The notes: a model not told the origin generated them from the letters alone. A DNA stretch of 19,723 bases from Paracoccaceae bacterium (GCA_015487255.1 WFQA01000042.1:1-19723); one strand, 5' to 3'; positions 1 to 8,106 are shown, counted from the stretch's first letter. A program made the numbers and translations.

Positions 1-2
1 CT

Positions 3-646
3 GAGCTTTTACCGCTGGACAACCGCCTGAGCAATGAAGATGGCACGGCCTATACCACCATCAAAAACCCCTCGATGTTTTCCAACAATATCGAGATGAT
101 CAACGGTGAGTTTTCGATCACCGTGGAGGACCTGACCGCCAAAGACAGCCCTGACTCGCTGGACACGGTGGCAATGGAGGCTTCTTTCGTTGGGCCAAAA
201 GGGTAGAATTTTCGGGTGACGATGGACCGGGTTATTCCGGTTGGCCCGGACCATCCGTTTTTTGGCGGGGCTGGCACAGATGTGCTTATGCATGGTGCTA
301 CCGGCATCGGCTCACCGCTGGTGGATGAGGAATGGTCCTGTATCACTGCTTGGGGGGGGCGATCTATGTTGACGGGGAGATGGTTGATGATAACCGGATC
401 ATCCATATCATGGTTTCCGAGCGCACACGGGATGCGGATTATCAGGTCGGCTTTGGCGTGGCCCAGCCTGATGAACTGGAAATCCACCTCGCGATGCCCC
501 CCGCAAAGGCCTCTCCCGATGGCCCCGTGCCCAGCCCGGTGCCAACAGGTGTTATGCTGCCCAATGGTGCTGAGCAGCCGTTTATCCATGTGAATTTTTA
601 TGGCAATGCTGAATTGCAGGGCAACCGGTTTTACAACGCCAATTAG
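3..646 (+). pseudogene. Broken hypothetical gene (5' end outside window)
   Basis: An open frame enters from the left edge and ends at a TAG at 204-206. The same frame continues after the stop as protein-like sequence (NFRVTMDRVIPVGPDHPFF, then GTDVLMHGATGIGSPLV) up to a run of eight G at 352-359. After the run the sensible protein lies in another frame (AIYVDGEMVDDNRIIHIMV and onward) and ends at TAG 644-646. With nine or six G the two parts join as TAWGG-AIYVDG. I read this as one gene carrying a nonsense change and a frameshift, hence a pseudogene or two sequence errors. The product is acidic, with no motif I recognise and no visible membrane segment. Alternatively, two small separate genes are present, but neither later part has a convincing ribosome binding site. 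Confidence 0.6.
352..359 (+). repeat. Poly-G tract (G8) at the frameshift
   Basis: Eight consecutive G lie exactly where the coding frame of the broken gene shifts. One extra G (or two fewer) restores a continuous reading frame. Tracts of this kind slip during replication and also cause sequencing errors. The sequence alone cannot separate phase variation, decay and error. Confidence 0.7.
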
Positions 647-690
647 GGCGGCGCACAATAGTCCTATACATTTGCGCAAAATGCCCTTAA

Positions 691-726
691 ACAGCGCCCC
701 TTGGCCCCTGTGCAAAGGGGCGCTGT
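691..726. other. 12-bp perfect inverted repeat upstream of the helicase
   Basis: The arms ACAGCGCCCCTT (691-702) and AAGGGGCGCTGT (715-726) pair perfectly around a 12-nt loop. It lies between the broken gene and the helicase start. No T-run follows on the plus strand, so it is not a typical intrinsic terminator. It could still end transcription of the upstream gene, or form a hairpin in the helicase leader. Confidence 0.5.
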
Positions 727-790
727 GCTGGCAAGGCCTCCCTGAACGGGTTGTCGGATTGCCCGCCACCCCTATATCAGAGACCGACCC

Positions 791-2545
791 GTGATCAAAA
801 CCCTGACCGATGCGCTGGCCCAGCGTGGCTATGAAACCCTCACCGAAGTGCAAGAGGCCGTCACCGTGCCCGCCCTTGAAGCGGCGGACCTGCTGGTCTC
901 GGCCCAGACCGGCTCCGGCAAAACCGTGGGCTTTGGCCTGGCCATTGCCCCGACCATTATGGAGGATGAGGTTTTTGGCCCCGCCGCAGCGCCGCTGGCG
1001 CTGATCATCGCACCCACGCGCGAGCTGGCCTTGCAGGTCAAGCTCGAGCTTTCATGGCTATATGCGCAGGCCGGCGCGCGGCTGGCCTCATGTGTTGGCG
1101 GCATGGATATGCGCGAGGAGCGGCGCAACCTGTCACGCGGGGCGCATATTGTGGTGGCCACGCCGGGGCGGCTGCGCGACCATATCATGCGCGGCTCGAT
1201 TGATCTGCGCGCCATCCGCGCCGTGGTGCTGGACGAGGCCGACGAAATGCTCGACCTTGGCTTTCGCGAGGATCTCGAATTTATTCTTGAAGCCGCGCCC
1301 GAAGCGCGCCGCACGCTGATGTTTTCGGCCACCGTGCCCAAAACGATCGCCACATTGGCAAAGAATTACCAGCGCGATGCGGTGCGGCTTTCGACCAGGA
1401 GCGAGCGCGGCCAGCATGCCGATATCGAATACCGGGCGATGAGCGTGGCCCCGCATGACAGCGAAAACGCCATCATCAATGTGCTGCGGTTTTACGAGGC
1501 CAAAAACGCGCTGGTGTTTTGCAATACCCGCGCCATGGTCAACCGCCTGACCACACGGTTTTCCAACCGGGGGTTTTCGGTGGTGGCGCTTTCGGGGGAG
1601 CTTTCGCAAAACGAGCGCAGCCATGCCCTGCAAGCCATGCGCGATGGTCGTGCAAGGGTCTGTGTGGCCACCGATGTGGCGGCGCGGGGCATTGACCTGC
1701 CCGATCTGGAATTGGTGGTGCATGCGGACCTGCCGTCAAATTCCCAAACCCTGCTGCACCGCTCGGGGCGCACCGGGCGGGCCGGGCGCAAGGGGGTGAG
1801 CGTGCTGATCGTGCCGCCAAAGGCGCGGCGCAAGGCCGAGCGCCTGCTGGGTGGCGCCAAGGTAAAAGCCGCATGGGGCGCGGCACCGGGTGCCAGTGAT
1901 GTGTGCGCGCGTGACCATGAGCGCCTGATGGAAAACCCCGGATGGCACGAGCCGGTGGCCGAAGGCGAGCAGGCCACGGTGGAGGCCCTGGTTGCGCGCT
2001 TCACCCCTGCGCAACTTGCCGCCGGTTTTTTGCGGATCTATGCCGAGGGGCAATCCGCCCCGGAGGAGCTGGCGGATGCCGCCAGCCCCACCGCTCCGCG
2101 CGGGCGTTTTGGCCCCGGAGCATGGTTCAGTATTTCGGTTGGCCGCAAAGACAATGCCGAAGCGCGCTGGCTGCTGCCAATGCTGTGCCGTAGCGGTGGG
2201 CTGAGCAAGGATGACATCGGGGCAATCCGCATTCAAAACAGCGAAACCTATGTCGAAATATTGAAAACCAGCGTTGAGGGGCTGCTCAAAACCCTTGGCC
2301 CGGGGATGCAACTGGAATCCGGGATCAAGCTCAGCCGGTTGGACAGGATGCCGGACATGGCCAGCAAGCCCCGGCCCGGCCCAAAAGGCAAAAAGCGCAA
2401 ACCCGAGCCAAAGCAGGCGCAGCCGGTTGATGGTGTAAAGGCCAAGAAAAAAAGCAAGTTCAAAGAAGAGATTCCTTCCAGGAAAAGGCCGAAAAAAACC
2501 GATGGCAAGAATAAGGGCAAGCGGCGCAAACCCGCAGCCAAATAG
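791..2545 (+). CDS. DEAD-box RNA helicase with DbpA-type RNA-binding domain
   Basis: An ATP-dependent RNA helicase of 584 aa, probably remodelling rRNA during ribosome assembly or structured mRNA. The motifs appear in order: Q-motif Gln21, motif I AQTGSGKT 38-45, PTRELA 75-80, TPGR 124-127, DEAD 148-151, SAT 179-181, ATDVAARGID 293-302, HRSGRTGR 323-330. Residues about 444-518 (WFSISVGRKDNAEARWLL onward) match the DbpA C-terminal RNA-binding fold, which in E. coli DbpA recognises 23S rRNA hairpin 92. A very basic Lys/Arg/Pro tail of about 65 residues follows and probably binds RNA nonspecifically. The start is GTG with no clear Shine-Dalgarno sequence. The helicase core and RNA-binding domain are certain. 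Whether it is the true DbpA orthologue or a DeaD-like relative is open. Confidence 0.95.
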   Translation: MIKTLTDALAQRGYETLTEVQEAVTVPALEAADLLVSAQTGSGKTVGFGLAIAPTIMEDEVFGPAAAPLALIIAPTRELALQVKLELSWLYAQAGARLASCVGGMDMREERRNLSRGAHIVVATPGRLRDHIMRGSIDLRAIRAVVLDEADEMLDLGFREDLEFILEAAPEARRTLMFSATVPKTIATLAKNYQRDAVRLSTRSERGQHADIEYRAMSVAPHDSENAIINVLRFYEAKNALVFCNTRAMVNRLTTRFSNRGFSVVALSGELSQNERSHALQAMRDGRARVCVATDVAARGIDLPDLELVVHADLPSNSQTLLHRSGRTGRAGRKGVSVLIVPPKARRKAERLLGGAKVKAAWGAAPGASDVCARDHERLMENPGWHEPVAEGEQATVEALVARFTPAQLAAGFLRIYAEGQSAPEELADAASPTAPRGRFGPGAWFSISVGRKDNAEARWLLPMLCRSGGLSKDDIGAIRIQNSETYVEILKTSVEGLLKTLGPGMQLESGIKLSRLDRMPDMASKPRPGPKGKKRKPEPKQAQPVDGVKAKKKSKFKEEIPSRKRPKKTDGKNKGKRRKPAAK

Positions 2546-2548
2546 GCG

Positions 2549-3193
2549 CTATGGCCATAATACCGCACTCAGCCCGACCACGATCAGCGCCTGGGCTGCA
2601 ATATAGCTGACCCAGACAGCCCTGCTCAGGGCCGCTTTGGTTTTGGGGTTTGTGATCACAAACATCTCCAGTGCCAGCAAACTATCGGACAAAGCAAAGG
2701 AAAAGCTGCCAAGAACCACCATGAGGTAGCCATCTGGCAGATAGAGCGCCACGCTCACCATGATTGTGATCACAAAAATATAAGCCAGCACCGGCAAGCG
2801 GTATTCCCCAACCCGCGGCCACAGAAACAGGCCATAAATCAAGGCATAAGCCAGCATCGCCCCTTGCCCCCGGCCAAGGCCCACAGGCCCGGTTAATTGC
2901 CAAAACAGCCAGATATACAGCAGATGTGCGACAAGAAAAGACACCAGCCCGATGGTGAACCTGGACTGGTCACGGGACAGGAAATAATCCCCCACCGCGC
3001 TTAAAACCAGTGCCACGGCCAGCAGCCATGGCCCGCCAATGGCCGCAACAAACACCGCCATCAGCCCCACGGGCAGGGTTTTCCAAAAACTGCGCCAAAA
3101 CCCGATCTCGGCATTGAGAAAACCAAAGCCGTAAATCGAGGCGCTGATAAAAACCAGCATCGCCACCGCCGGAAAAAGCAAAACCTCGTTCAT
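2549..3193 (-). CDS. YhhN/TMEM86-family membrane protein (putative lysoplasmalogenase)
   Basis: A 214-aa polytopic inner-membrane protein with about seven or eight hydrophobic helices. It resembles the YhhN/TMEM86 family: an early conserved acidic segment (LSAVGDYFLSRDQ, about residues 64-76) and a later FALSDSLLA segment (about 165-173) carry polar residues inside membrane helices. Animal TMEM86B cleaves the vinyl-ether bond of lysoplasmalogen. The role of the bacterial members is much less certain, so the enzymatic name is inference from family. A GGAGG lies a few bases before the ATG. The gene converges on the helicase with a 3-bp gap between stop codons and diverges from yaaA. Confidence 0.8.
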   Translation of the reverse strand: MNEVLLFPAVAMLVFISASIYGFGFLNAEIGFWRSFWKTLPVGLMAVFVAAIGGPWLLAVALVLSAVGDYFLSRDQSRFTIGLVSFLVAHLLYIWLFWQLTGPVGLGRGQGAMLAYALIYGLFLWPRVGEYRLPVLAYIFVITIMVSVALYLPDGYLMVVLGSFSFALSDSLLALEMFVITNPKTKAALSRAVWVSYIAAQALIVVGLSAVLWP

Positions 3194-3301
3194 GACCCCT
3201 CCATTTTGGCCGAAGCTTAGCTGGTCTGCGCCAATTTGGCCAGCACCCCACGCTTGAAGCCATCAGGCCAAAGCGCTAAGCAATGCGAAAAGGAGCGCCA
3301 A

Positions 3302-4072
3302 ATGATCACCGTGATTTCCCCCGCCAAAAAGCTTGATTTCGAGGGTGTGCCGCTCAAAATAGACGCCACCGAGCCGGTTTTTGCGGCCGATGCCTATGCT
3401 CTGAGCCGCATTGTCCGCCGCCTGAGCGTGGCTGATCTGCAAAAGCTGATGAAAATCAGTGAGCCACTGGCCAGCCTCAGCCAGACCCGTTTCAGGGATT
3501 TCAAGGAACGCCCCTTGCCCGAGCAGAGCAAACCTGCCGCACTGGCCTTCGCCGGGGATACCTATACCGGGTTGCAAGCCGACACGCTCAGCGCCGAAGA
3601 TCTTTGCTATGCCCAAGGCCATTTGCGTATTCTTTCGGGCCTTTATGGCCTGCTGCGCCCGATGGACAATATCCAGCCCCACCGGCTGGAAATGGGCAGC
3701 CGGCTGGCCTCGCGCCGGGGCAAAAACCTTTATCAATATTGGGGGGCGAAGATTGCCGAGGCGCTCAATGAAACCGGCGCGCAACTGCTGCTCAACTGTG
3801 CTTCGGTTGAATATTTCAGTGCTGTGCAGGCAGAGGTGCTCACGCCGCAGGTCATCACGCCGGTGTTTCTGGAAGAGCGTGATGGCGCGGCCAGGATCGT
3901 CAGCTTTTATGCCAAAAAGGCCCGGGGGATGATGGCGCGTTTTGTGATACAAAACCGTATCGAAACCATAGATATGCTCAAGGATTTTGATCTTGGCGGC
4001 TATGGCTATCAGCCCGCACAATCTTCCAGCGATCGCATGGTTTTTGCGCGCCGCTATCCGGATAGCCAATAG
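3302..4072 (+). CDS. yaaA: Peroxide stress protein YaaA (DUF328 family)
   Basis: 256 aa, close to the 258 aa of E. coli YaaA, which limits free intracellular iron and DNA damage during hydrogen peroxide stress; the family fold binds DNA. Conserved segments visible are ISPAKKLDF at the N-terminus (residues 5-13), FAGDTYTGLQADTLS (83-97), SGLYGLLRPMD (112-122), LLNCASVEYF (163-172) and YAKKARGMMARFVI near the C-terminus. The start at 3302 is chosen because AGGAG lies 7 bp upstream and the family motif starts right after Met. A longer in-frame ATG at 3236 has no such support. I see no clear OxyR site in the 108-bp divergent region shared with the YhhN-family gene. Confidence 0.93.
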   Translation: MITVISPAKKLDFEGVPLKIDATEPVFAADAYALSRIVRRLSVADLQKLMKISEPLASLSQTRFRDFKERPLPEQSKPAALAFAGDTYTGLQADTLSAEDLCYAQGHLRILSGLYGLLRPMDNIQPHRLEMGSRLASRRGKNLYQYWGAKIAEALNETGAQLLLNCASVEYFSAVQAEVLTPQVITPVFLEERDGAARIVSFYAKKARGMMARFVIQNRIETIDMLKDFDLGGYGYQPAQSSSDRMVFARRYPDSQ

Positions 4073-4094
4073 AGGCTCTTGCTTGCAAGGTCGG

Positions 4095-4263
4095 GCCGAG
4101 CGAAGCGAGGCGATAGCGCCGCAGCCCATTTTTGAAGGCCTCTTCAAAAATGCCATCGGTGGTTCTGGATGCAATGTCGGGATTTTTTGCTGCAGCGCCG
4201 CGATTGCGCCAAGCTCGGCGGCATAATCGGGCTGGCGCCCGATCAGCCCCCTCACTTGGCGCA
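4095..4263 (+). repeat. Structured dispersed intergenic element, copy 1
   Basis: This 169-bp segment lies between the converging yaaA and rnpB and is repeated at 17700-17868. It starts with GCCGAGCGAAGC. A perfect 11-bp hairpin follows, CATTTTTGAAG (4127-4137) with CTTCAAAAATG (4142-4152) around GCCT. TTTTGCTGCAGCGCCG comes next. The element ends with an outer stem TGCGCCAAG (4205-4213) with CTTGGCGCA (4255-4263) enclosing an inner stem ATCGGGC (4226-4232) with GCCCGAT (4237-4243). Outer and inner arms differ in sequence from copy 2 but pair in both. It may act as a REP/ERIC-like repeat, a bidirectional terminator or a structured RNA; nothing here decides which. Confidence 0.8.
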
Positions 4264-4305
4264 CGGCGCGCCTATGGCTTGCCGGGGTGGTGGTGGGGAA
4301 ATCTT

Positions 4306-4664
4306 GCGGATGGCCTGTAAGCCGGATTTTGTTGGGGGCCTTGCGGCCCTTTGATGACCATTCATCTGGGCGTATTGTTGCCAACACGCTCTAGCAGCCA
4401 ACCCGGGTCTCTGGGTGGAAGCACCCGAGCAAGCTCGCGAGACCCCTATTTGGCTTTGCTCCTGGCGGGGCTTGCCGTGCCCTTCTCTGTTGCCAGAGAG
4501 GCGGTGGGCTTTTACCCCACCGTTTCACCCTTACCCTGCCAAAGCAGGGCGGTCTGTTTTCTGTGGCGCTTTCCCTCGGGTTGCCCCGGCCGGCCGTTAA
4601 CCGGCGCCATGCCTTCCTGGAGTCCGGACTTTCCTCGCTTTCGCGCAGCCATCCAGCCATCCGC
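4306..4664 (-). ncRNA. rnpB: RNase P RNA (catalytic subunit)
   Basis: The RNA of ribonuclease P, which removes 5' leaders from pre-tRNA. On the minus strand the conserved 5' core GCGAGGAAAGTCCGGACTCC is present (P4/J region), as is the conserved 3' core CAAAATCCGGCTTACAGGC. The ends are set by helix P1: GCGGATGGC at the 5' end (4664-4656) pairs with GCCATCCGC at the 3' end (4314-4306). The segment CAGGGTAAGGGTGAAACGGT, also typical of bacterial RNase P RNA, lies between. Length is about 359 nt, usual for alphaproteobacterial type A RNA. It starts only about 40 bp after the histidine kinase stop codon, on the same strand. All open frames across it are spurious. Confidence 0.96.
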
Positions 4665-4670
4665 GCACCC

Positions 4671-4698
4671 AACATAAGTATGCCATCCAAAAGCGCAA
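4671..4698 (-). promoter_or_regulatory. Probable rnpB promoter
   Basis: On the minus strand TTGCGC (4698-4693) and TATGTT (4676-4671) are separated by 16 bp. The predicted transcript start falls at about 4664-4666, which coincides with the 5' strand of RNase P helix P1. It lies right after the kinase stop codon, so rnpB can be expressed independently of the regulator operon. Seen by eye only. Confidence 0.5.
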
Positions 4699-4703
4699 CC
4701 CCG

Positions 4704-7232
4704 TTACAGGTTTTCCTGCAGAATCTCGGCACTCAGCGGTTTGGCGATGCAGGTGACCCGCGGGTTGGGGGCCTTGGAATAGGGGTGGTGCCTGGGCATG
4801 CGCCCCGAAGTGATGATGATTTTTGTGTTTGAGCACATGGAAAGGCATTTATCGGCCAAGGCCCAGCCGGTATGGCCGTCATTCAGGTGCAGGTCGGTGA
4901 TCAGCGCATCAATGCGGCATTTGGTGTTGATCGCGGCAATCCCGTCTTCAAAGCTGCTGGCTTGCAGCACCGCATAGCCAATCGATTCAAGCTGTGTCGC
5001 AACCCGGGCCAGAGCCTCTTTATCATCCTCGACCAGCAAGGCGCGTTTGAGCAATGCGCGCGGGTGCCCGGCCCGGGCCGCGTATAGGGGCAGGGTCAGC
5101 ATCACTTCGGTGCCTTGCCCCGGCTGGCTTGATATCTGGATATCCCCCCCTGTTTGCTTGATAAACCCATAAACCATCGACAACCCCAACCCGGTGCCTT
5201 CGCCATCTGCCCGCGCGGTAAAAAAAGGCTCGGTGGCGCGGGTCAGCACCGCTTCATCCATGCCGCAACCGGTATCGGATACGGTTATATGGACCGTCTC
5301 CAGCGGCCCGGCCGCCACCGATAGCCGAATATGGCCCTGAGCGGAAATTGCCTGATTGCTGTTCAGGCACAGGTTTAGGATTGCGCTCTCCAACTGCCCC
5401 GGATCAACCCGCACAAATAGCGGGCCTTTCGCGAGGCTGATCTCCAGCACCACACCCTGTTTCAGCCCGATATCGATCAGCTCGCACAAGCCCTCGATCA
5501 GTTCGTTAAGCTCAACCACCTCGGGGGCCAGTGCTTGCTGGCGGGCAAAGGCCAGCAGGCGCTGGGTGAGGGATGTGCCGATCTCAACCGCATTGGCGAT
5601 GCGCTGCAGCAAAGTGGCTTGCGGCGTTTTTTTGCTGCCGGTTTGCAGCAGGTGCACATTGGCGCTGACCGTCGTAAGGATATTGCCAAAGTCATGGGCG
5701 ACCTCACCCGTCACCTTGCCAAGGCTTTCAATATGCCGGATACGCTGGAGCCGGCTTTCCATTTTGCGCCGCTCGGTTGCATCCGAAAACAGCCAAACCC
5801 CGCCACCATCGGGCAGGCGTGAACAGCGGATCTCTACAATGCGGCCATCCGCGCCTGTCAGTTCGGTAAACCCCTGAAATTCCGCATTAAGCCCCTCCGA
5901 TACTGCTGGCCCGGCAAAGGGGGTGCGGGCGAGATATGCCGCAATATCGAGGGTTTTCTCCACCGTGCCATCGGGTTGCAAAACCACCTCGAAGTTGGGG
6001 TTGGTGGCGGTGAGCTGCCCGCTCTCGGAGGTAATTGCCACCCCGTCCGAGATATTGGCGAATATTTTTTCAAACAGGGTGTTTTGCTGGTGAAGCTGGC
6101 GGTGGCTTCTGTCCAGCCGCAGGGCATTGGCGCGAAATACCCTGAAACTGTCATGCAGCTTGCCGATTTCGTCATTATCCCTGAGTTTGAGCTTGAGCTT
6201 GGTGCCCCGGTCGCCCTGGGCGAGGCGCTGCATGGCATCGGCAATGGCCCGGATATTGCGGGTCACATAGCCCGAAACATAAAGCGCTGCCAGCAGCGCC
6301 ACGCCGATACTGGCCAGCATGGCTGCCAATATCAGCACTTTGGCAAGGCTGATCGAGGTGGCGGTGGCGCTGCGTTCGCGGGCAAGAAAGGCCTCCGCAT
6401 TGGCGGCAAACCGGGCGGCAAGCTCGCTGATCAGGGCGGCATTGTGGCGGATGCGAAACAGGGCGTTCTGGCTCTCGAGCTGGCGCAAAAGCTCGCGGCG
6501 GCGAATTTCAAACAGCCCGGCTTGGCCGTAAGAAAGGGCGATGAGCTCGGTCTTCCATTGTGCATAGGGCGGGGTGGCTTCCAGAAAGGCAAACTCGCGC
6601 TGCAGGCGCTGAAACCGGCGGCGGCGCTCGCCCACACCAAGCAGATTGCCCGCATGGCCCGCGCCGACCAGCTCGTTGGTCATGGTTTGTAGCGCCAGCC
6701 AGCGGCGCTGCTCGAGCGTATTGTTGGATTCATCCGCCATCTGGCGGAAAAACCGGTCTTCAAGGTCGAACAGCCGGGTATTGATCGCCAGGGTCCTGTC
6801 GCGCTCCACCCGGTAAAATTCCGCCGCGCGCACCAGATCGGCAATCGCGATATTCATACCCAGCACCGCCGCAGAAATTTCGTTGTCAAAGGCATATATA
6901 TCGCTGTGGTCGCTGGTTTGGTTGCTTGGCCATTCCTCCAGTACCGGCACCAGGGCATCGATCAGTATCTGGCCTTCCTTGCGGATCAGATAGGAGGATT
7001 TCAAATTGAGCAGAAACGGGGCCGAAGTTGCCAGGTCGGAGGATTGCTTGGAAAGCCTGAGCGAGCGGGCAACCTCCTCCAGCGTGCGCGAATGCAGCTC
7101 TTGCAGGCGGGTGTCGGCGCGGTCAAGCGCATACCATGCGACCCCCCCGATCAGCAGGGTTGAAAAGGCCAGCAGCGCCAGCGCCAGCCACAGGCGGGCG
7201 CGGATATCGGGGCGGAGCAGCGCCTTGATCAC
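4704..7232 (-). CDS. Hybrid sensor histidine kinase (HAMP-PAS-HisKA-HATPase-REC)
   Basis: An 842-aa inner-membrane sensor. A membrane helix at about 13-35 and a second at about 297-320 bound a large, mostly helical periplasmic region of about 260 residues. HAMP follows (320-375), then a PAS-like domain (385-485). HisKA has phosphoacceptor His513 in GEVAHDFGN, and the ATPase domain has an N-box near Asn620-Asn624, DTGCGM (653-658) and GEGTGLGL (677-684). The C-terminal receiver has Asp736/Asp737, phosphoacceptor Asp780 and Lys831. No HPt domain is visible here or nearby. The GTG start overlaps the response regulator stop by 4 bp, so the pair is probably translationally coupled. Its place opposite the transporter operon suggests it senses that substrate, perhaps with help from the binding protein, as proposed for PgtB/PgtC. 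The ligand is unknown. Confidence 0.92.
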   Translation of the reverse strand: MIKALLRPDIRARLWLALALLAFSTLLIGGVAWYALDRADTRLQELHSRTLEEVARSLRLSKQSSDLATSAPFLLNLKSSYLIRKEGQILIDALVPVLEEWPSNQTSDHSDIYAFDNEISAAVLGMNIAIADLVRAAEFYRVERDRTLAINTRLFDLEDRFFRQMADESNNTLEQRRWLALQTMTNELVGAGHAGNLLGVGERRRRFQRLQREFAFLEATPPYAQWKTELIALSYGQAGLFEIRRRELLRQLESQNALFRIRHNAALISELAARFAANAEAFLARERSATATSISLAKVLILAAMLASIGVALLAALYVSGYVTRNIRAIADAMQRLAQGDRGTKLKLKLRDNDEIGKLHDSFRVFRANALRLDRSHRQLHQQNTLFEKIFANISDGVAITSESGQLTATNPNFEVVLQPDGTVEKTLDIAAYLARTPFAGPAVSEGLNAEFQGFTELTGADGRIVEIRCSRLPDGGGVWLFSDATERRKMESRLQRIRHIESLGKVTGEVAHDFGNILTTVSANVHLLQTGSKKTPQATLLQRIANAVEIGTSLTQRLLAFARQQALAPEVVELNELIEGLCELIDIGLKQGVVLEISLAKGPLFVRVDPGQLESAILNLCLNSNQAISAQGHIRLSVAAGPLETVHITVSDTGCGMDEAVLTRATEPFFTARADGEGTGLGLSMVYGFIKQTGGDIQISSQPGQGTEVMLTLPLYAARAGHPRALLKRALLVEDDKEALARVATQLESIGYAVLQASSFEDGIAAINTKCRIDALITDLHLNDGHTGWALADKCLSMCSNTKIIITSGRMPRHHPYSKAPNPRVTCIAKPLSAEILQENL

Positions 7233-7993
7233 GCCTTCACGCCGCCATCCGGCACAAATATATAGCCAAGCCCGCGCCGGGTTTGCAGATGCACGGGTTT
7301 TGAGGGCACGCTCTCGATCTTTCGGCGCAGGCGCAGGATCAGCACATCGATCGTGCGGTCGACATATTGTGACAGGTCCGAGCCAAGTTCGGCCAAAAGC
7401 TTGGGCCGCGGGATGATGGTATCGGGGTGGCGCAGAAAATATTCCAGCAGCCGGTATTCGGCATTGGTCAGCGAGATTTCCGCGCCATTTGAGTCGGTCA
7501 GGCGCCGCTCGGCGGTGTTGAGCAGCTTATCGCCAAAAGCCAGCCCGCCGCGTGCCGGTGCTGGCAGGGTGCCGGGCAAAGCCGCGCCATTGCGCCCGCA
7601 GCGCCGCAGCACCGCGCGGATGCGCGCCACCAACTCGCGCGGGTTGAAAGGCTTCATCAAATAGTCATCCGCGCCGGTTTCCAGCCCGACGATTTTATCC
7701 ACCTCGTCCCCGACCCCGGTCAGCATCACGATCGGCAAGTCAAATTGCTCGCGGATATGCATGGCCAGTGCCAGCCCGCTTTCGCCGTTGAGCTTGAGGT
7801 CGATCAGGGTCAGGTCCACCTCGGGGCTTGGGCCAAGCGCATGGAAATCATGGCTGCCGGTGAGCAATATCGGGTCAAACCCGTTTTCATGCAGCAGGGC
7901 CTCCAATGCAAGGCGCACCTCAGCGTCATCATCGATCACCGCAATTTTAGCTCTGTATTCTGCTGTCGGCTTGGACAAACTTTTTCGGCCCAA
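7229..7993 (-). CDS. OmpR/PhoB-family response regulator
   Basis: A 254-aa cytoplasmic regulator with an N-terminal receiver (acidic cluster Asp21-Asp23, phosphoacceptor Asp65 in LIDLKLNG, Thr92, Lys114) and a C-terminal winged helix (SLTNAEYRLLEYFLRHP; RTIDVLILRLRRKIE; QTRRGLGYIF). I place the start at a TTG (7993-7991) because a strong GGAGG (8004-8000) lies 6 nt before it and no such signal precedes the upstream in-frame ATG at 8038. That ATG would add 15 residues and lies beside an AT-rich stretch that looks like the promoter. It is co-transcribed with the kinase and divergent from the transporter genes, its likely target. Confidence 0.93.
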   Translation of the reverse strand: MGRKSLSKPTAEYRAKIAVIDDDAEVRLALEALLHENGFDPILLTGSHDFHALGPSPEVDLTLIDLKLNGESGLALAMHIREQFDLPIVMLTGVGDEVDKIVGLETGADDYLMKPFNPRELVARIRAVLRRCGRNGAALPGTLPAPARGGLAFGDKLLNTAERRLTDSNGAEISLTNAEYRLLEYFLRHPDTIIPRPKLLAELGSDLSQYVDRTIDVLILRLRRKIESVPSKPVHLQTRRGLGYIFVPDGGVKA

Positions 7994-7999
7994 TGGCCG

Positions 8000-8004
8000 C
8001 CTCC
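8000..8004 (-). promoter_or_regulatory. Ribosome binding site deciding the TTG start of the response regulator
   Basis: GGAGG on the minus strand ends 6 nt before TTG at 7993. The start codon lies in the 4-nt loop of a small hairpin, CGGCC-ATTG-GGCCG, which could reduce initiation. Both observations are read directly from the sequence; the regulatory effect is inference. Confidence 0.6.
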
Positions 8005-8106
8005 ACTGATCATGATATATATTTATGGCATGGACCATCTGATCTTGCCTAATGTTTTTTTTGGCAGTTGAAATAAATGAAACTCTGTAAACCGGAATGG
8101 GCCGGG

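Noticed and set aside
3236..3301. N-terminal extension of YaaA from ATG 3236
   Set aside because: It has no ribosome binding site, and the family starts at the Met at 3302 with AGGAG before it.
3263..4387. A 374-aa minus-strand open frame across yaaA and the structured repeat
   Set aside because: It covers a recognised gene, the repeat element and the end of rnpB. The FLKRPSKMG peptide it shares with a frame near 17750 comes from the repeated hairpin, not from a protein family.
4351..4848. Several small open frames over 4351-4848
   Set aside because: They lie over RNase P RNA and the kinase C-terminus, both well supported.
7142..7148. G7 run (minus strand) in the first membrane helix of the kinase as a phase-variation tract, and a similar G7 at 17490-17496 in the AraC gene
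   Set aside because: Both genes are in frame and runs of this length are expected in GC-rich Gly codons. There is no evidence of slippage.
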